This document shows, in pieces, positions 1 to 7,766 of a DNA stretch of 37,783 bases. Source of the stretch: a virus; the IMG/VR virus record IMGVR_UViG_3300027902_000156, positions 1 to 37,783 of that record. The stretch is one strand, 5' to 3'. How positions within the stretch are numbered: position 1 is the first letter of the stretch; every line of letters starts with the position of its first letter. A program made the position numbers and the translations under genes. The notes under the pieces are model-generated. The model made no database searches and had not been told where the DNA came from. It saw nothing but the letters and a program-made list of their open reading frames with translations.

Positions 1-2
1 AC

Positions 3-59
3 GGCAGCGGCTACGGCTACGGCAGCGGCAGCGGCGACGGCGACGGCAACGGCTATTGA
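3..59 (+). CDS. C-terminal end of a Gly-rich repeat protein (partial)
   Basis: Only the last 18 codons lie in the window. In frame 3 the sequence reads as alternating glycine with Ser, Tyr, Asp or Asn, built from GGC-NNC hexamers, and ends GNGY followed by TGA at 57-59. It is far more GC-rich than everything around it. Such Gly-X tails occur at the C-terminus of some phage proteins of unknown function, but the functional part lies left of the window and cannot be named. It is followed on the same strand by two more short genes. The choice of this frame over the Thr/Ala-rich frame 1 rests on its more natural Gly-X composition. Confidence 0.45.
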   Translation, partial: GSGYGYGSGSGDGDGNGY

Positions 60-84
60 AATCTAACAAGTAATAACAAAGACA

Positions 85-180
85 ATGAAAACAACAGATT
101 GGTTATTGCTTGCAGCATCAATTATCTTTGTTGGATGGTTATTATCTGAATGGCTTTATAATAAACTTAGAAAAAGATAA
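85..180 (+). CDS. Small single-pass membrane protein, 31 aa
   Basis: ATG at 85-87 opens a 31-residue frame ending in TAA at 178-180. It starts MKTTDW, continues with a hydrophobic stretch at about residues 7-21 (LLLAASIIFVGWLL), and finishes with a basic tail ending KLRKR, so it should sit in the inner membrane with the tail in the cytoplasm. Its stop shares one base with the start of the next gene (TAATG), which argues for translational coupling and against chance. No family is recognised. A role in lysis or in superinfection control would only be a guess. Confidence 0.5.
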   Translation: MKTTDWLLLAASIIFVGWLLSEWLYNKLRKR

Positions 181-536
181 TGACACAATCAGAAGCTATA
201 AATAAATTAGCAAAAGAATGCTGTTTGGCTATTGGAGAGTTTGATCATTTTAAGACAATCCGTACATATATTCAAATGGCACTCGTAATAGGTTTAGAGC
301 ATTATGATGTACATGATGTAGAAATAGTTGCTATGTGGAGAGATGGTGGTGAAGCTGGTAGATATAAAAGTATTACTGATGCTTCAAATAAATTAGGGAT
401 TGCCAGAAGTAGTATCTGGAGTGTATTGGAAGGACGTAGAGTAAGTGCAGGAGGATTAATATTTATGCGAGCAGAAGATTATAATTTATTACCCAGAGAA
501 GAAAAGAGCTCATCCCTTAGCAAGAATGAGCTCTAA
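180..536 (+). CDS. NUMOD1-type DNA-binding protein, 118 aa
   Basis: Residues about 62-100 match the NUMOD1 pattern: YKSITDASNKLGI, then RSSIWSVLEGRR, then SAGGLIF. This module normally supplies helix-turn-helix DNA binding to homing endonucleases of the HNH or GIY-YIG type. No nuclease motif is visible in the N-terminal 60 residues, so this is either a stand-alone DNA-binding protein or a remnant of a homing endonuclease. The N-terminal part is helical-looking and contains a Cys pair at residues 14-15. It is on the plus strand, coupled to the membrane microprotein before it by a one-base overlap, and converges on the late operon. The last codons lie inside an inverted repeat. Confidence 0.6.
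   Translation: MTQSEAINKLAKECCLAIGEFDHFKTIRTYIQMALVIGLEHYDVHDVEIVAMWRDGGEAGRYKSITDASNKLGIARSSIWSVLEGRRVSAGGLIFMRAEDYNLLPREEKSSSLSKNEL
505..534. terminator. Inverted repeat at the convergent gene ends, possible bidirectional terminator
   Basis: A perfect 9-base inverted repeat pairs AGAGCTCAT (505-513) with ATGAGCTCT (526-534) around a 12-base loop. It lies within the last codons of the plus-strand NUMOD1 gene, 33 bases from the end of the converging minus-strand gene. On the minus strand it is followed by the T-rich TTTCTTCTC, so it could end the long late operon. There is no clear U-run on the plus strand. Position and symmetry support a terminator. Activity in either direction is inferred. 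Confidence 0.45.
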
Positions 537-566
537 TCTAACTAAACCTAACCCTGAAAAAACCCC

Positions 567-1031
567 TTAGAAGTTATATGTGATCCCCGTCAATATCAAT
601 ACTGATTTAGTACCAAAATTATATCCGGCACCAACATTAACAAACTTCAAAGCACTTACGGTTCCAACCACAGCCATTGATGCTGTTTGTTTTGTTATAT
701 CCGCAACAAATAACAATAGAGCATTAAATCCAAAGTTATTATATGGAACACCATTTACTTCAACATAATGCTGATATCCCAAACCAAGACCAGTTGAAGA
801 AAATGCCTGTGAGTCAAATTCCTTGGTTGTTTTATTCCAAGTTAATTGTACAGCCGTTAAAGAAACTGCTGGGCGGATAAGCCATACTGAAGTGGGAGTG
901 GCAGCTACATCAGCTTTAAGTAAAGTTCCCGATTTGAATAAGTCTTTTGGTATAGGTTTAAAAAATGATACCTGTGCCTGGCAGACTCCTACCATCATCA
1001 AGAATCCTAATAGAACGATAAGCTTTTTCAT
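567..1031 (-). CDS. Secreted small beta-barrel-like protein, 154 aa
   Basis: The N-terminus has a clear signal peptide: MKK, a hydrophobic core, then a likely cleavage after VCQA before QVSFF, a pattern typical of Bacteroidota exported proteins. The mature part alternates polar and hydrophobic residues, is Gly-rich, contains GLGLGYQHYVEVNG and ends in an aromatic residue (GITYNF). This resembles a short outer-membrane beta-barrel or lipocalin-like fold. It is the last gene of the minus-strand run, right after the endolysin, separated by about 140 bases and so perhaps separately transcribed. It may act at the outer membrane in the final lysis step or in surface exclusion. That is inferred from position only. 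Confidence 0.6.
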   Translation of the reverse strand: MKKLIVLLGFLMMVGVCQAQVSFFKPIPKDLFKSGTLLKADVAATPTSVWLIRPAVSLTAVQLTWNKTTKEFDSQAFSSTGLGLGYQHYVEVNGVPYNNFGFNALLLFVADITKQTASMAVVGTVSALKFVNVGAGYNFGTKSVLILTGITYNF

Positions 1032-1170
1032 TGTACTTTAATTTAGATTAATATTTATATTTAAAACATTTAAAATTCCCTTGGTTTCCTCATCTGTACG
1101 GCATTGAAATATAAAAGTTATATAACTATATGCCTAAAAATAATATCTCAGCAAATCACCTGTAAATAGC

Positions 1171-1623
1171 CTACATTTCAAAGTACTGGAATGTCTCACC
1201 AAAGTTTGGAACAATCTCAAAATGTCCGCTATCCCAGAATGTAGTGTCATCAATATCATTATTCTGGTTCCAGTCTATACCACAACGTATCCTATGATGT
1301 ATTAATCCTTCCTCAAATAATCTTGCTGCAATCCCCATAACCCATCCAGCAAAATAAGCTGATTGTAGTTTTCCCCAGTCAATATGATTTAATTCATAAG
1401 GATAAACATCAACTGCATTACTTGGTTTTGTATTATGCACCGTAGGATAATCAACCTTTGATAGTTGAGGTACAGAAGTAAAGTAGATATGCTGCTGTGC
1501 TTTTGTCCTATATGAATCAGCAATCGAGCAGTCATACCATTTGATTACTTCATTAAATAAAACCTGCAGATCAGGATGTGCCTGGGCAAGTTTATCTTTT
1601 GATGTTTGACTAAATGCTGGCAT
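1171..1623 (-). CDS. Endolysin, M15-type L-alanyl-D-glutamate/D-Ala-D-Ala peptidase, 150 aa
   Basis: This should cut the peptide stems of peptidoglycan at lysis. The zinc site of peptidase family M15 is visible: His63 in the stretch HNTKPSNAVDVYPY, Asp72 (AVDV) and His134 in DSGHFE. Length and the compact single domain fit phage endolysins of this group. There is no signal peptide, so release needs a holin or similar partner. The gene directly upstream encodes a coiled-coil protein with one membrane helix, which could be that partner. Start ATG at 1623; no Shine-Dalgarno sequence is visible. Confidence 0.85.
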   Translation of the reverse strand: MPAFSQTSKDKLAQAHPDLQVLFNEVIKWYDCSIADSYRTKAQQHIYFTSVPQLSKVDYPTVHNTKPSNAVDVYPYELNHIDWGKLQSAYFAGWVMGIAARLFEEGLIHHRIRCGIDWNQNNDIDDTTFWDSGHFEIVPNFGETFQYFEM

Positions 1624-1638
1624 AGTATTATAATTTTA

Positions 1639-2109
1639 TTAACGTCCTACAGGATGTGGTTGAGTATTCCATTCTTGCTCTATTTTACTAACTTCTTTAT
1701 TATTCTTGATAGAAGTAAATGTTCCGTATGCAGAAACAATTAACAATGCCAAAACAACTACAAGAAGCATTACAGCAAGTTTTGGATATTTCTTTATCAT
1801 TGTATATTCTTGTAAATCATCTTTTATAGAATCAATTTTAGGCATGGCTGGACAATTAACAGGATGTTCAATTAATTGTATTTCAAGATTCTTGAGTTGT
1901 TTCTCATGGTCTGTAATAGTACCATTAGCATGATTAAGTCTTGTAAAAACCTGATTAAACTTACTACTCATTACATCTCGAAGTGCATCAATTTCTGCAA
2001 TGGTAGCAGTCCTACTTACATCAATGATCTTTAAAAGATCATCATGTTTCTCTTGCATAGCCGTCCTAATTCTATTAAGAGCATCTAAAATTGCTTGTTC
2101 ACTACTCAT
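1639..2109 (-). CDS. Coiled-coil protein with a C-terminal membrane helix, holin/XhlA-like, 156 aa
   Basis: Residues 1-80 are helical and heptad-like with many charged residues, consistent with a coiled coil. A single strong membrane segment spans about residues 110-130 (LAVMLLVVVLALLIVSAYGTF), preceded by the basic KKYPK, and a short polar tail follows. The topology recalls haemolysin XhlA or holin-accessory proteins. It lies 15 bases before the endolysin gene, so a lysis role is the natural reading, but sequence alone does not separate a holin from a spanin or a tail-associated membrane protein. Confidence 0.55.
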   Translation of the reverse strand: MSSEQAILDALNRIRTAMQEKHDDLLKIIDVSRTATIAEIDALRDVMSSKFNQVFTRLNHANGTITDHEKQLKNLEIQLIEHPVNCPAMPKIDSIKDDLQEYTMIKKYPKLAVMLLVVVLALLIVSAYGTFTSIKNNKEVSKIEQEWNTQPHPVGR

Positions 2110-2140
2110 TTGACTTTCTTTTTAAAGATTTATATTAAAT

Positions 2141-2158
2141 AGCCTCGCCAGAGGCTTA
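2141..2158 (-). terminator. Stem-loop at the end of the tail gene block
   Basis: AGCCTC (2141-2146) and GAGGCT (2151-2156) form a perfect six-pair GC-rich stem with a four-base loop. In the minus direction it begins inside the stop codon of the small tail gene and is followed by the AT-rich ATTTAATATAAATC. It marks the boundary between tail genes and the lysis genes and probably acts as an intrinsic terminator or attenuator. The U-tract is imperfect, so some read-through into the lysis genes is likely. Confidence 0.6.
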
Positions 2159-2415
2159 ACTTACTTCCCAAAGGATGTTTACCGTATTAGAAGCTACTGT
2201 TCCTGTCTTTGTCCATGTAATTGTTATGTTCGTAGCATCCACTGTAATAATTCCTGATTGTTTATTTGCTCCATTAAACGGACTTGTTGTTCCTAATGCC
2301 GTAAAACCCAATTCTTGCGTAGTTGAACTATAAATATTATCAATCGTTGCCGTAGTTGTGCCTTCAGACCATCCTGAATGATTTTTAAAACATTACTATT
2401 TATATAATTCCCCAT
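2156..2415 (-). CDS. Small tail-associated protein, 86 aa, needing a -1 frameshift or holding a one-base deletion
   Basis: ATG at 2415, three bases after the stop of the tail-tip gene, opens a frame reading MGNYINSNVLK. The rest of a well-formed protein, from NHSGWSEGTTT to NILWEVS-stop at 2156, lies in the -1 frame. The two frames meet at 2389-2383, where the minus strand reads T TTA AAA, a canonical -1 slippery heptamer. A small stem (TTCAG/CTGAA, 2378-2374 with 2367-2363) follows four bases later. Read through, the product is 86 residues, rich in Thr and beta strand, with ITITWTK and ILWEV like small phage fibre or tail-tip proteins. The alternative is a deletion of one A in the run at 2386-2382. 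The C-terminal composition argues that the protein was under selection until recently at least. Confidence 0.5.
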
Positions 2416-2417
2416 GA

Positions 2418-5027
2418 TTAAATCATTTCAAGTAAATCAATATTCCATTGTCTATTACGAACATCAAAAGAACCACGATTCATAACAAATTTACGTGGAT
2501 TATCTGCACTATCAATATCATTCATATCATCTACAAAACAACCTATTGGATCAATACTCATTTCTGCTGCCATCTCTTGAAGAATCATTGTTACCATTTC
2601 TTTTGGACGAGCATACTGATCAGCTATTTCCTGACACATTAATTCAAGTAATGGAGCCACAGCACTTTCACCTCTTTCCTGCCATGCTTTTGTAGGAACT
2701 ACCACTTCAGCAACACCAACTTCCTTTGTTACACCATCACAAGTTATATTTGCTGTACCATAAGTTCCTGATAATGCTATTGAATCTGCTCTATCACGTC
2801 CCACTGTATTTGGAATAACATTACCATAACTATCACCCAGACCATTACTTGAAGCAGCAGTAAATGGAGTTCCCGCCACATTTGCAGTGAATAAACATTG
2901 CCCGGCAGTACCATTTGTAAGAATTATCCTTATTGCTGCATAAGCAGCAGCCCATGAAGCAACAAAGTTTTGCATTGATATTATTGCATTTGTCGTCCAG
3001 GTTAATGCTTTTGTTAATCCTCCACAGGTTATATTACAACCATAAGGATAACCACTCTTTGTAACTTGATCCACCTGAGCAACAGCAGTAATATGAGTCG
3101 TTAAAATTGTAACTATACCTGATAAATCACCTGTTAGATTTGTTATTAATGTTGCTCCAGAAAAATCATTATGATCTGTCCCATTAAAATTAATATGATT
3201 TGTAAATGAACCAACTGTTATACCAGGATAATCCGCTCCATGATCTGTAACAAAATCAGCAGCAGCCTGTGTAAGAGAATCCAATTGAATTAGAGTTAAA
3301 GCCCCTTGGAATTGCTCAATTATATTTTCAATATGAATATCAGCTGGATCATCTGGAACTGTTATATTTAAAACATCACCAAGGGTAGCATCATATGTTA
3401 ATTCTTTTCCTTTAATATCATTTTCTTTGGTGTATGTATGCTCCACAATATTATCAATTGGTTCAGTTGTTTTAACAGTATAGTATTTTGATGTGAAGTG
3501 ACTAAACCAATACTTTGGGTTATGCCCAACAAACCTTTCAAAGAACCTTCTTTTCATTTGTTTGCTTGTCACCTGTGAAGATGAAACTTTGAATCCTATA
3601 TTCTTAAAGCAGTTATAAGCCCATCCAGTACCAGCACTAAATAATATCACCTGTAATGGTTCAGATGAATCAAATCCTACACATTGTCTTTGATATGTTT
3701 GCCAACCAGTCCATTTTAGACCAGCGGATCCAGTAACTTTTAAATATGGACCAGCTGGATAAGATGAAATTAATGCCCATTCACAAGTAGTGTCATCAAC
3801 CTCTCTTAAAAATTTAGTACCTTGTCTAATATACACTTCAAGACTTCCTGCCTTATCCTTTGTAGGACAATAAAAGCCACAATCAAAACTTATTATAAGT
3901 AAATCACCTGCACTCGTTAATACATGATCACCAAAGGCTTGCTGTAAACCGTATCCAGCAGTATCATATATAACTATACCCTCTTTCTCTCCATAAACAA
4001 GCTCACTGATTGGTTGTATATTTAAACTTGGATCTGTTTTCGTCCAATTATCTACCGTATAACTTCCTGGAGTATGAAAAGTATCAGCTTTAAATTGCCA
4101 GTTGCTTATCCAACTGTCCCTATTACCATAATCAAAACTAATAGTTACCTTTTTTGCGGGACCAATCTTGATACGATTCCCTCCAGGGATTTGTCTGCGA
4201 TTGGTGGGATTTGTTAAAGTTCTATTAATATATTGTACTGTTGATAACGTAATTGCTGTCTTTGTAGTTTCACCTGTAAACCACCTACCATACACAGTGG
4301 GATTCTTCTTAATTTCCTTAGGACGAAAGATATTAAAAATTCCATTACTCTGACGTATGACAGCTTTGTATTTACTCAATATTTGTTCCAAGACATAGGC
4401 ACAAGATTGATCTTGGTATTGATCCACACCAATTCTTAACTGATCCATTGGACTATCTCCCACACCAGTATTCATTCTGGTTTCATAAATATTAACAAAT
4501 TCTTTAAATTCAGTGTGCTCAATCTTACCAAGGATGTCTAATAAAATTTGACTTTCAAACCTAATACCTTCATAAAAATCCCCACTTTCAGTTTCTTCAT
4601 AAAGAATATCATTCAGTGATTCAAGACCACAAACTGCCTTTAAAGATATTTCATGTGGGACAACGTCATACGGTTCTTTAAATGAATCGTTTGCAATAAA
4701 TCCAGTAAAATATAAAGTTTCACCACCAGAGGAATCTTCATTTGGATCAGTGTAATAAATATTTACCTTGATATCCAAATCCTCTCCTTCATACAAGTCA
4801 TCAAGAAAGAATTGAGATAATGTAACAATCGTTATCTGAGCTTCTCTTTGACGTATTGGATCATCAAAATCATCAGAGTTATTATCAAATGGAAATAGTA
4901 AAGGAGTTGGATCTTTTGCTAACAAATGAGTATGTCCACCAGTCCATCCATTCTTTAAGAAATCAATCTTCCAATAGACATTCCATCTGTCGTAAAATTC
5001 ACAACGATATTTAACTCCTCTTGCCAT
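2418..5027 (-). CDS. Tail tip/baseplate hub-like protein, 869 aa
   Basis: This large gene follows the tape measure directly (TAATG overlap at 5027), where distal tail or hub proteins are normally encoded. Residues 1-250 (start MARGVKYRCEFYD) look like the N-terminal hub domain seen in tail-tip proteins of Bacteroidota phages, rich in beta strand with DDLYEGEDLDIKV and FTGFIANDSF. The middle, about 330-500, is jelly-roll-like. The part from about 590 to 810 is low-charge and Thr/Ala/Gly-rich and contains two related motifs, CNITCGGLTKAL and ANITCDGVTKEV, which look like repeated receptor-facing modules inserted before a conserved C-terminal segment. Enzymatic motifs are not evident. Confidence 0.7.
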   Translation of the reverse strand: MARGVKYRCEFYDRWNVYWKIDFLKNGWTGGHTHLLAKDPTPLLFPFDNNSDDFDDPIRQREAQITIVTLSQFFLDDLYEGEDLDIKVNIYYTDPNEDSSGGETLYFTGFIANDSFKEPYDVVPHEISLKAVCGLESLNDILYEETESGDFYEGIRFESQILLDILGKIEHTEFKEFVNIYETRMNTGVGDSPMDQLRIGVDQYQDQSCAYVLEQILSKYKAVIRQSNGIFNIFRPKEIKKNPTVYGRWFTGETTKTAITLSTVQYINRTLTNPTNRRQIPGGNRIKIGPAKKVTISFDYGNRDSWISNWQFKADTFHTPGSYTVDNWTKTDPSLNIQPISELVYGEKEGIVIYDTAGYGLQQAFGDHVLTSAGDLLIISFDCGFYCPTKDKAGSLEVYIRQGTKFLREVDDTTCEWALISSYPAGPYLKVTGSAGLKWTGWQTYQRQCVGFDSSEPLQVILFSAGTGWAYNCFKNIGFKVSSSQVTSKQMKRRFFERFVGHNPKYWFSHFTSKYYTVKTTEPIDNIVEHTYTKENDIKGKELTYDATLGDVLNITVPDDPADIHIENIIEQFQGALTLIQLDSLTQAAADFVTDHGADYPGITVGSFTNHINFNGTDHNDFSGATLITNLTGDLSGIVTILTTHITAVAQVDQVTKSGYPYGCNITCGGLTKALTWTTNAIISMQNFVASWAAAYAAIRIILTNGTAGQCLFTANVAGTPFTAASSNGLGDSYGNVIPNTVGRDRADSIALSGTYGTANITCDGVTKEVGVAEVVVPTKAWQERGESAVAPLLELMCQEIADQYARPKEMVTMILQEMAAEMSIDPIGCFVDDMNDIDSADNPRKFVMNRGSFDVRNRQWNIDLLEMI

Positions 5028-6940
5028 TACGATAATTCTATTTGTCTTCTTAACATAAGAACTGCATCTTTTCCACTAATTCCAAAATTCCCCGTCAATT
5101 CTATTTGTATTTTTTTATTACCAATACTTAATTGACCTGGAGGAGAAACTGTCTCTCCTGATGAAAGTAGTGCTGGATATGTATCATTTGGATAACCTGG
5201 AGGAATTGTACCTCCTCCTGCTAATTTAGTTAATCCCAAGAAACTCTTTAATGTCCCTATTGATTGACCTGCAATTATTCCTGTTCCTCCTGAAATGGCA
5301 TCAAGTATTAACCAAACAGCAATCTCAGCCATCAATTTAGCAATTATTCTCTCAATGCCAGTAATTATAGAATTAACCATTGCTTTAAATCCACCACCGG
5401 TCTTAGAAAATAATTGTTCAAAAGCACTTTGAAGTGACCTAACAACTTCTGACTGTTTTATAAGACCATGCGTTAATTTATCTATCATAGTATTCTGATA
5501 CATATTTTGATTTAAGTCTTCCAATTTCTTTATCAAATCATCAATTTCAGCATTGCCCGGTCTAAGTCCTTCCTCCCAAAGTTTATCTAACTCAGTTGTA
5601 TAAACTTGAGTAATTGCTGCATTTTTATCAAATGTATTTCCTAATATTTTAGCTTGTATATCTACTAAAGCAAGTTGATTATTAACATCTTGTATCCCCT
5701 GTGAAATACCAAATCCTGTTGCCCCTTGCATCTTCATAAAGAACTTCCGATAATCAATAGGTTGCTGCTCATTCAAATTTGTAACGGCAGAAGGTTCTTT
5801 CATTCCCGCAGTTGTGGCTTTTATATGAGCTTCATATTGATCTAAGAATACTTTATAAACATTTGTCAATTTTTCAATGGCTTCAATACGTCTCTTTAAT
5901 GCCTCAATAACTTTATTTTCACTTTCTATCTCCCCTCTATTTGCTTCAGGGATATGTGAAAGAATAACTTGTTCATCTACTAATTTCTGCTTTAATGTTT
6001 CAAGAGTTTCAATTACAGCTTTTATAGGTTCTTTGGCTGCTTTCATTGCTGCAATCATTTCATTAAGAACCTTTATATAAGTTGGATCAGGAATATATTG
6101 GTGAGTAGCTGCCTTTTGTAACCCTATCAAATCCTCAAGACTGAGCCCTGCTAATTGCTTTCTCATTTCATCCTCTTTGGCAGTCTGTTCAGTTTTATAT
6201 TTGGAATAAGCAGCCCATCCCATCCAAAACTTCTGCCAAGCAGTTAAAGAAGTATCTCCTAATATTTCCATTCTATGAGTCAATCCTGTAACAGCACCTG
6301 AAACCAAATCACTCTTAATAAGCCAATCTCCGTATGCTAATTTTAAATTTGTTACTGAAGTAGTATATCTTGCTAACTTTATCTGCATGGTATCAGTAAC
6401 CTCTCCCATCTTTTTTGTTTGAGCTTCAATATATTGTGGGAAAGAATTGGTTTTGAATGCTGCCGTAACTTCTTTAACACTTAAAGCCATTGGAGCCATT
6501 GATCTTGCAAACTTTCGTATTGCTCCCTTTACAATTATATCAGAAAATTCATCAACCGATTTTCCTAATGTAATGGCTCTGGCTGATGCAAAATTCAAAT
6601 ATGTTATTAAATCTTTTGTGGCAATCCCAGCATCTGTAGCTTTAACAGCCATTTGCATCAATTTAAAGTTATCCGTAGCTCCTCTGGTAGCCACCTTTAA
6701 CTCATCAAAAACTTTTGAAGATTGTCCAATTCTATTAAAAGCTGTATGAACTCCTTCCATATTGGCAGCAAGATTCATAGATTCTTTGGAAAAAGCAATT
6801 ATCTTTCCAACAGAAAAAGCTGCAGCCATTATACCTCCAAGTCCCATTAACATCCTGCCAAGACCTGTGACTTTGACTTCAGCTGCAGATAATCCAGAGG
6901 TATCAGCTACCAAACTAACCATCAATGTACCTATGTTCAT
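5027..6940 (-). CDS. Tail tape measure protein, 637 aa
   Basis: The protein sets tail length and is threaded through the tail tube. It starts MNIGTLMVSLVADTSGL, the usual beginning of many tape measure proteins, has a hydrophobic segment at about residues 29-50 and long helical regions (260-400), and ends with LAGGGTIPPGYPNDTYP and LLSSGETVSPP, a Gly/Pro motif typical of tape-measure C-termini. A second hydrophobic stretch lies near residues 535-560. It follows the chaperone gene with an ATGA overlap, in standard siphovirus order. At about 0.15 nm per residue the tail would be near 95 nm. Confidence 0.9.
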   Translation of the reverse strand: MNIGTLMVSLVADTSGLSAAEVKVTGLGRMLMGLGGIMAAAFSVGKIIAFSKESMNLAANMEGVHTAFNRIGQSSKVFDELKVATRGATDNFKLMQMAVKATDAGIATKDLITYLNFASARAITLGKSVDEFSDIIVKGAIRKFARSMAPMALSVKEVTAAFKTNSFPQYIEAQTKKMGEVTDTMQIKLARYTTSVTNLKLAYGDWLIKSDLVSGAVTGLTHRMEILGDTSLTAWQKFWMGWAAYSKYKTEQTAKEDEMRKQLAGLSLEDLIGLQKAATHQYIPDPTYIKVLNEMIAAMKAAKEPIKAVIETLETLKQKLVDEQVILSHIPEANRGEIESENKVIEALKRRIEAIEKLTNVYKVFLDQYEAHIKATTAGMKEPSAVTNLNEQQPIDYRKFFMKMQGATGFGISQGIQDVNNQLALVDIQAKILGNTFDKNAAITQVYTTELDKLWEEGLRPGNAEIDDLIKKLEDLNQNMYQNTMIDKLTHGLIKQSEVVRSLQSAFEQLFSKTGGGFKAMVNSIITGIERIIAKLMAEIAVWLILDAISGGTGIIAGQSIGTLKSFLGLTKLAGGGTIPPGYPNDTYPALLSSGETVSPPGQLSIGNKKIQIELTGNFGISGKDAVLMLRRQIELS

Positions 6941-7335
6941 ATCATTTGTTTATTAGCATTCTGTTTTAAACTTCTTCCCTTCTTATTCATATTTGCTAAT
7001 CCAATCAAGATTTGTTTCTGTTCTTCAACACTTTGTTTTTTAGGTTTAACTTCTTTTCTCTCTCCAAGCCAATCAGGCATAAAATCTAATGGAGTTGAAA
7101 CAATTGGTGTAGTTCCTTCCTTTGCATACAAATGAGTAACAAGATTCATCACCATTGCCTCTAACTTGGCAAACCTAAAATCATCTCTCCACGTACCTAT
7201 TGGATCAATTGTATTATAAGATTCCCATTCATTTAATTGATCCAGTGTTAATACATCCAATAAGAAATCTGGATGAATTATTTTTAATTCTCTGCAGAGC
7301 CGGAATTGGAATTGTCTCCAAGGCCGGCACTTGAG
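6937..7335 (-). CDS. Tail chaperone T-domain, translated by -1 frameshift from the upstream gene
   Basis: This is the second half of a lambda G/GT-like chaperone pair. It has no convincing start of its own: the first possible initiator is a TTG at 7260 without a Shine-Dalgarno sequence. The frame is open upstream as far as 7353, across the slippery site at 7341-7335. After the shift it adds 132 residues beginning LKCRPWRQF. The segment LTLDQLNEWESYNTIDPIG matches the T-domain/DUF4035 type seen in second-frame tail chaperone products, and the basic tail (KKGRSLKQN) is also usual. It should guide tail tube subunits onto the tape measure. Confidence 0.8.
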   Translation of the reverse strand, partial: LKCRPWRQFQFRLCRELKIIHPDFLLDVLTLDQLNEWESYNTIDPIGTWRDDFRFAKLEAMVMNLVTHLYAKEGTTPIVSTPLDFMPDWLGERKEVKPKKQSVEEQKQILIGLANMNKKGRSLKQNANKQMI

Positions 7336-7709
7336 TTTTTTACTAACGCCTCCTTATCTTCTTCTGAAATAGCATTCAACTTCTGAGCAACATTAATGAT
7401 CTTTTCCAGTTTCTTAGCACTCATATTGTTGCTTAATGTTTCATAATCACCAGATTCAAGAATCAATTCTCCTTTTTCATCACAGACTGTCATAACTGCA
7501 AGTTTAGCACGAAAATCTTCAATTGATCTTTCATACCCTACCACACCAGTCTTTTCATCCTTTGTTTCTTTCATCAATGATCTTTCAAAAGCATCACGTT
7601 CATGTCCAGTCATTTGACGAACATAAATAAAATTATCCTTATCCAATTCAATTTTAGTTACTTCAAGTTTTTCTTTCTGTAACAAACCTTTTCTGTTTAA
7701 TAGTGACAT
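7284..7709 (-). CDS. Tail assembly chaperone G, 141 aa
   Basis: The gene lies between the tail tube and tape measure genes, the fixed position of the G-type tail chaperone. It contains FIYVRQMTGHERDAFERSL (about residues 28-46), a motif shared by many tail assembly chaperones, then an acidic helical region. Ribosomes that do not shift end after 16 more codons with the low-complexity tail SSAGLGDNSNSGSAEN, typical of the short chaperone form. Ribosomes that shift make a 257-residue GT product. No Shine-Dalgarno is visible at ATG 7709. The identical hairpin repeat at 7743-7758 lies just upstream. Confidence 0.82.
   Translation of the reverse strand: MSLLNRKGLLQKEKLEVTKIELDKDNFIYVRQMTGHERDAFERSLMKETKDEKTGVVGYERSIEDFRAKLAVMTVCDEKGELILESGDYETLSNNMSAKKLEKIINVAQKLNAISEEDKEALVKNSSAGLGDNSNSGSAEN
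7299..7341 (-). promoter_or_regulatory. Programmed -1 frameshift signal: A AAA AAC plus stem-loop
   Basis: On the minus strand the G frame reads GTA AAA AAC, giving the heptamer A AAA AAC at 7341-7335. After a six-base spacer (TCAAGT) comes a two-part stem: GCCGG (7328-7324) with CCGGC (7303-7299), and inside it TTGGA (7321-7317) with TCCAA (7310-7306), separated by a CC/TT internal loop and closed by a six-base loop. Heptamer, spacer and stem match the layout of known -1 sites, and the shift leads exactly into the T-domain frame. Confidence 0.85.
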
Positions 7710-7742
7710 GATTAGTAAATTTTAAATTGTTAATAATAAAAT

Positions 7743-7758
7743 ATCACTTGATTAGTGA
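7743..7758 (-). repeat. 16-base hairpin repeat, copy after the tail tube gene
   Basis: ATCACTTGATTAGTGA (plus strand) contains the inverted repeat TCACT/AGTGA with a five-base loop. It lies 8 bases after the stop of the tail tube gene. The identical 16 bases recur at 16843-16858, just after the major capsid gene. It may be a weak terminator, an RNA-processing site or a 3' stabiliser for the mRNA of the abundant protein. Confidence 0.7.
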
Positions 7759-7766
7759 GTTTGTTT

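Noticed and set aside
1-59. Simple microsatellite without coding role
   Set aside because: One frame gives a natural Gly-X tail with a stop, followed by further same-strand genes, so a coding end is more likely, though only moderately so.
1116-1127. Palindrome AGTTATATAACT as an operator, with a sigma70-like TTGCTG/TATAGT pair nearby
   Set aside because: AT-rich palindromes of this length are common here, and the promoter match is weak for a presumed Bacteroidota host. Not strong enough to list.
2448-2695. Plus-strand open frames inside the tail-tip gene and similar plus-strand frames elsewhere
   Set aside because: They lie entirely opposite well-supported genes, lack ribosome sites and have biased compositions expected of antisense frames.
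6937-7260. Independent gene starting at TTG 7260
   Set aside because: There is no ribosome site and the frame is open upstream across a slippery heptamer with a stem-loop, so a frameshift product is the better reading.
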